A DNA stretch of 14,768 bases from Bacteroidota bacterium (GTDB taxonomy: Bacteria; Bacteroidota; Bacteroidia; Chitinophagales; LD1): contig JAFDYM010000415.1 in assembly GCA_018267435.1 (NCBI GenBank), positions 1 to 14,768 of the forward strand. The letters run 5' to 3'. Both the position numbers and the translations under genes were made by a program. The notes under the pieces are model-generated. The model ran no database searches. It had not been told where the DNA came from and saw only the letters and a list, made by a program, of their open reading frames with translations. Each line of letters begins with the position of its first letter. Position 1 is the first letter of the stretch. This document shows positions 12,264-14,768 of the stretch, in pieces.

Positions 12264-13766
12264 ATGAAGCTGAGCCATTTTGCCAAGTTATTGTTTGTAT
12301 TGATGTTGCCTTTTGCCCTGTTTATGGGTAGCGGCTGTAAAAAGGACAACTTCAGTGGCGATGCCATTACCTTTAGTACCGATACATTGACTTTCGACAC
12401 AGTGTTTACCGTACTGGGCTCTACTACCAAAAAGTTCAAGGTGTTCAACAATAGCCGCGATGCGGTTACTATTTCCAATATCAACCTAAGCCGCTTAACA
12501 GGGCAGCAGTTCCGCATAATGGTAGATGGCGTAGCAGGCGACAACTTTACCAATGTAGAAATACCGGGACGCGACTCTATTTATGTATTTGTAGAAGTAA
12601 CAGTAAACCCTAACGATCAAAGCCAGCCATTTGTTATTATTGACGATGTAAGCTTCCTAGTAAACGATGATGTAAAGAAGGTACACCTACAGGCCTTTGG
12701 GCAGAATGCGCACTTCCACTATGGCGAAGAGCTAGATACAAATGGAACAGTAATTTGGAACAATGATTTACCGCACGTAATAGTAAATGGCGATAGTGTG
12801 CCTGGTGTATATGTACGCTGTGGCACAAAGCTTAAAATACAACCCGGGTGTAAGATATTCCTAGCAGGTGGTGCAGCTATGTATATAGAGGGTGAATTGG
12901 AAGCTACGGCCAGCAACTGGAGCGATTCTATCGTGTTCCAAGGTGTGCGCTTGGAGCAGTACTACGATGACCAACCAGGCCAGTGGTCGGCTATTATATT
13001 CCTACGCAATAGCACTTGCCAACCTAAGGGTACATTCGACCATTGCGTTATTAATGAATCGAGCTATGGCATATATGCAGGTGCGGGCCTTAGCACCAAC
13101 ATTAACGATTACCTAAGTACTAGCAATCGCGCCAATGTTACCATCAACAACACGATAGTAAAGAACAGCCTGTACCATGCGGTGTATGGCTTTAATGCAG
13201 AGGTAAATGCTACCAATAGCCTTTTCTATGTATCGGGCGACCACTTGGTGAACCTTACCCTAGGCGGCGATTACAACTTCCTGCACTGCACTATGTACAA
13301 TGCAGGCTCGCGCTACATAAGCCACGAGAAGGAAGTGCTGAACTTGAACAATGCATTGGTAGATAACAATACGAACACCATATACCAAGGTGCGCTTAGC
13401 GCCAACTTTACCAATAGTGTTATTTGGGGTAGCTTAAGGCAAGAGGTAGCTTACAACAACTACCCTGTAGTAGTAGGTTCAAGCAGCCAATATGCCTTAA
13501 ACTTTTTGTACAACGATATAAAGACGAACATAGATACGGTTGGTTTATATAGCATAAGCAGCAGCGGTAACTATAACGACGACCCACGCTTTAAAGATGC
13601 TGCCAAGTACAACTTTATACCTAGCGATAGCACAGGTTATTTCTCGCCGCTTATTGATAGGGCACCGGGCTTAGGTGCTACCAATGATATATTTGGAACG
13701 ATGCGCCCAGTATCGAAAACCGGCAATGCAGATAAGTATGATGTAGGTGCTGTGGAGGTGCCATAG
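12264..13766 (+). CDS. Lipoprotein with right-handed beta-helix and choice-of-anchor Q-like C-terminus
   Basis: A 500-residue exported lipoprotein. Residues 1-24 form a lipoprotein signal peptide ending in a lipobox with acylated Cys25 (FMGSGCKKD). The CKKD start is typical of Bacteroidota lipoproteins. Residues about 33-145 look like an immunoglobulin-like ASH/HYDIN-type domain (TFDTVFTVLGSTTKKFKVFNNS, then ITISNINL-like strands and VFVEVTVNP). Residues about 165-440 hold irregular beta-helix repeats, with recurrent short strands and Asn-rich turns (ANVTINNTIVKNS, EVNATNSLFYVSG, LNLNNALVDNNTN, SANFTNSVIWGS). The last 50 residues, from DPRFKDAAKYNF through SPLIDRAPGLG to YDVGAVEVP, match the choice-of-anchor Q pattern. 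No polysaccharide lyase catalytic residues could be assigned, so a surface binding or adhesion role is as likely as an enzyme. It appears monocistronic. Confidence 0.87.
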   Translation: MKLSHFAKLLFVLMLPFALFMGSGCKKDNFSGDAITFSTDTLTFDTVFTVLGSTTKKFKVFNNSRDAVTISNINLSRLTGQQFRIMVDGVAGDNFTNVEIPGRDSIYVFVEVTVNPNDQSQPFVIIDDVSFLVNDDVKKVHLQAFGQNAHFHYGEELDTNGTVIWNNDLPHVIVNGDSVPGVYVRCGTKLKIQPGCKIFLAGGAAMYIEGELEATASNWSDSIVFQGVRLEQYYDDQPGQWSAIIFLRNSTCQPKGTFDHCVINESSYGIYAGAGLSTNINDYLSTSNRANVTINNTIVKNSLYHAVYGFNAEVNATNSLFYVSGDHLVNLTLGGDYNFLHCTMYNAGSRYISHEKEVLNLNNALVDNNTNTIYQGALSANFTNSVIWGSLRQEVAYNNYPVVVGSSSQYALNFLYNDIKTNIDTVGLYSISSSGNYNDDPRFKDAAKYNFIPSDSTGYFSPLIDRAPGLGATNDIFGTMRPVSKTGNADKYDVGAVEVP

Positions 13767-13776
13767 GTGAAAACAG

Positions 13777-13901
13777 TTGCCGTCTGCTTTAGCTGACGGA
13801 TTACTGCACTGCAACATATTTGGACTTTAGTCCAACACATAATTCGGCTAAAGCCAATGACTGTCCCTCTCGCTATCCGTTGCTTAAAAGCAACGGCAAT
13901 T
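13777..13901. repeat. Composite intergenic element of four hairpins with CTTTAG/CTAAAG-type loops
   Basis: Four short palindromes follow one another. They are CCGTC..GACGG around GC-TTTA-GC (13780-13799); TTGGAC-TTTA-GTCCAA (13820-13835); GGC-TAAA-GCC (13846-13855); and CCGTTGCTT-AA-AAGCAACGG (13877-13896). The left end reads TTGCCGT..ACGGAT, and the right end, read on the other strand, has the same TTGCCGT..ACGGAT frame, so the whole element has inverted ends. It begins 11 bases after the lipoprotein stop, between convergent genes, and may also end transcription. Noncoding. Confidence 0.65.
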
Positions 13902-13954
13902 ACAATAGCAGAATAAGATTTGCTTTACTCGTTTAAATAAACTCATCCCCTAGC

Positions 13955-13978
13955 CCCTTCTCTTTAAAAAGAGAAGGG
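13955..13978. repeat. Perfect 11-bp inverted repeat (CCCTTCTCTTT type)
   Basis: CCCTTCTCTTT (13955-13965) and AAAGAGAAGGG (13968-13978) are perfect arms around AA. A weaker AGACA/TGTCT hairpin (13979-13992), followed by a T-rich stretch, could act with it as a plus-strand terminator. It belongs to a sequence type often seen between Bacteroidota genes. Confidence 0.55.
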
Positions 13979-13992
13979 AGACAGATTTGTCT

Positions 13993-14154
13993 TTTCTCTT
14001 TTCCATTAGCACTACAGCATGAAGGCGCGTGGCAGACGCATGGACAATGTAAACACTACAGGCTGGCCCATAAGCATTTTGAATATTATCGCGCTATAAC
14101 ACTCCTACGCCGTAGAGAATGCACCTGCAACCAGTAACATGTAACCCGCAACAA
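13993..14154. other. Intergenic stretch without a supported gene
   Basis: Only very short ORFs occur here, 26 codons on the plus strand at 14019-14099 and about 21 on the minus. Neither has a recognisable product. No RNA gene was recognised. Confidence 0.5.
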
Positions 14155-14768
14155 TTACAGTATGCCAGGTATAATTTTGTAGGGTACTATATCGCAGTAC
14201 TTCTCCCAGTCTTCGCCGTATTTGTTGCGGCACTTGGTATCGTCGCGGAAGGCACGGTGCGTTAATAGTATGGTAAGGAACAATACGTAAAAGAAAGGTA
14301 TAAAGTGCGTAAAGCCCGTGGCGCAGCTCCAGAAGAATGCCGCTAGTATTTCGGGCACATAGTGAAAGTGCCTGCTTACACCCCAAAAGCCCGATGCCAA
14401 TAGCAGGTTGCTTTTGCGAATGCTGTTTTCGGTAGTATAGCTGGCCTCGATAAGTACTGGCGTTTTACCCCATATAGTGGTGTTTCCTTTAGTGGCGCGT
14501 ACCACCTGCCTTTGTATATCGGCCCAATAGTTGGTCCATATAGCCATAAGGCCTGCTATAAATATAACCAACGCCATGCCTGCGCTTAGGCCCACAGGGT
14601 GCTTAACCATAAACATAACGGGCGAGGTATACACCGCAAATACCCACACTAGGCAACCCCAGCATATGTAGTAACCTGCGCGGTCTACCTGTATATCCAT
14701 ACTGCGCATGTAGCCATTCTCCCATATAAAAAACTTAAGCAGGTATATAAACAGCAAACCTGCCGATA
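14155..14768 (-). CDS. Sterol reductase family protein (ERG4/ERG24, DHCR7-like), 5' end outside the window
   Basis: A polytopic membrane reductase. The frame stays open to the right edge; a TTG at 14757 is probably an internal leucine, so the N-terminus is missing. The visible 204 residues align by eye along their whole length with the C-terminal half of 7-dehydrocholesterol reductase. Landmarks are SMDIQVDRAGYYICWGCLVW, YTSPVMFMVKHPV, TTIWGKTPVLIEASYT, SGFWGVSRHFHYV (near 14356-14394), and the ERG4/ERG24 signature H-R-x2-R-D-x3-C-x2-K-Y-G-x2-W-x2-Y (14200-14259), followed by VPYKIIPGI. The signature and its NADPH-site Arg and Asp residues are intact. Family members reduce sterol ring double bonds (C7-C8 or C14-C15) with NADPH in the membrane. 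The substrate in this bacterium is unknown: a sterol, a hopanoid-like lipid or a scavenged host sterol are possible. Codon use resembles its neighbours, so any transfer is not recent. Confidence 0.88.
   Translation of the reverse strand, partial: SAGLLFIYLLKFFIWENGYMRSMDIQVDRAGYYICWGCLVWVFAVYTSPVMFMVKHPVGLSAGMALVIFIAGLMAIWTNYWADIQRQVVRATKGNTTIWGKTPVLIEASYTTENSIRKSNLLLASGFWGVSRHFHYVPEILAAFFWSCATGFTHFIPFFYVLFLTILLTHRAFRDDTKCRNKYGEDWEKYCDIVPYKIIPGIL

Noticed and set aside
14019..14099. 26-codon plus-strand ORF in the gap before the sterol reductase gene
   Set aside because: It is very short, has no recognisable product or upstream signal, and ends in noncoding sequence.

Overview
The window looks like a chromosomal segment of a Bacteroidota bacterium, most plausibly a Chitinophagaceae-like lineage. 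The supporting signs are a type IX secretion C-terminal sorting domain, a SusC-family-style TonB-dependent receptor, a Bacteroidota-type Crp/Fnr regulator, a Cys-Lys-Lys-Asp lipoprotein, TAnnTTTG-type promoter elements, an absence of obvious Shine-Dalgarno sequences, and strong use of AUA isoleucine codons. The genus cannot be set from the sequence alone. Most genes are ordinary housekeeping or accessory genes; no phage, insertion sequence, CRISPR array, rRNA or tRNA was seen.

Layout. Positions 1-1376 (minus strand) hold the 5' part of metG (methionyl-tRNA synthetase, running off the left edge) and, upstream of it, a small secreted T9SS cargo protein. Positions 1484-3470 (plus) are a tightly overlapping operon: an LD-carboxypeptidase (S66), a PnuC-family vitamin transporter and a NadR-like P-loop kinase. 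A soluble TPR-histidine kinase (3532-5370) follows, and its 3' end overlaps a 46-codon single-TM small ORF. Positions 5643-8118 hold a promoter, a clear TPP riboswitch and a TonB-dependent receptor, so the receptor is almost certainly for thiamine or a thiamine precursor. The nearby PnuC/kinase pair may belong to the same vitamin uptake route (outer membrane receptor, inner membrane facilitator, trapping kinase), although NadR-like kinases usually point to nicotinamide riboside.

Positions 8180-9923 (plus) hold a Crp/Fnr-family regulator, a palindromic operator-like site, and a two-gene unit of a DUF4345 membrane protein and a DinB-fold protein, closed by a strong terminator. Positions 10054-11718 (minus) hold PaaN, a phenylacetate-pathway aldehyde dehydrogenase without other paa genes here. 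It is divergent from a SugE/Gdx-type small multidrug resistance (guanidinium) exporter at 11861-12190. A beta-helix lipoprotein (12264-13766) follows. The convergent gap 13767-14154 carries an array of short hairpins. At the right edge (14155-14768, minus, 5' end outside) lies a close homologue of eukaryotic 7-dehydrocholesterol / C14 sterol reductases, the most unexpected gene in the window.

The best leads are the bacterial sterol reductase, the TPP-riboswitch receptor with a visible candidate expression platform and its possible link to the PnuC/kinase pair, the hidden small membrane ORF, the operator palindrome beside the Crp-family gene, and the hairpin array.
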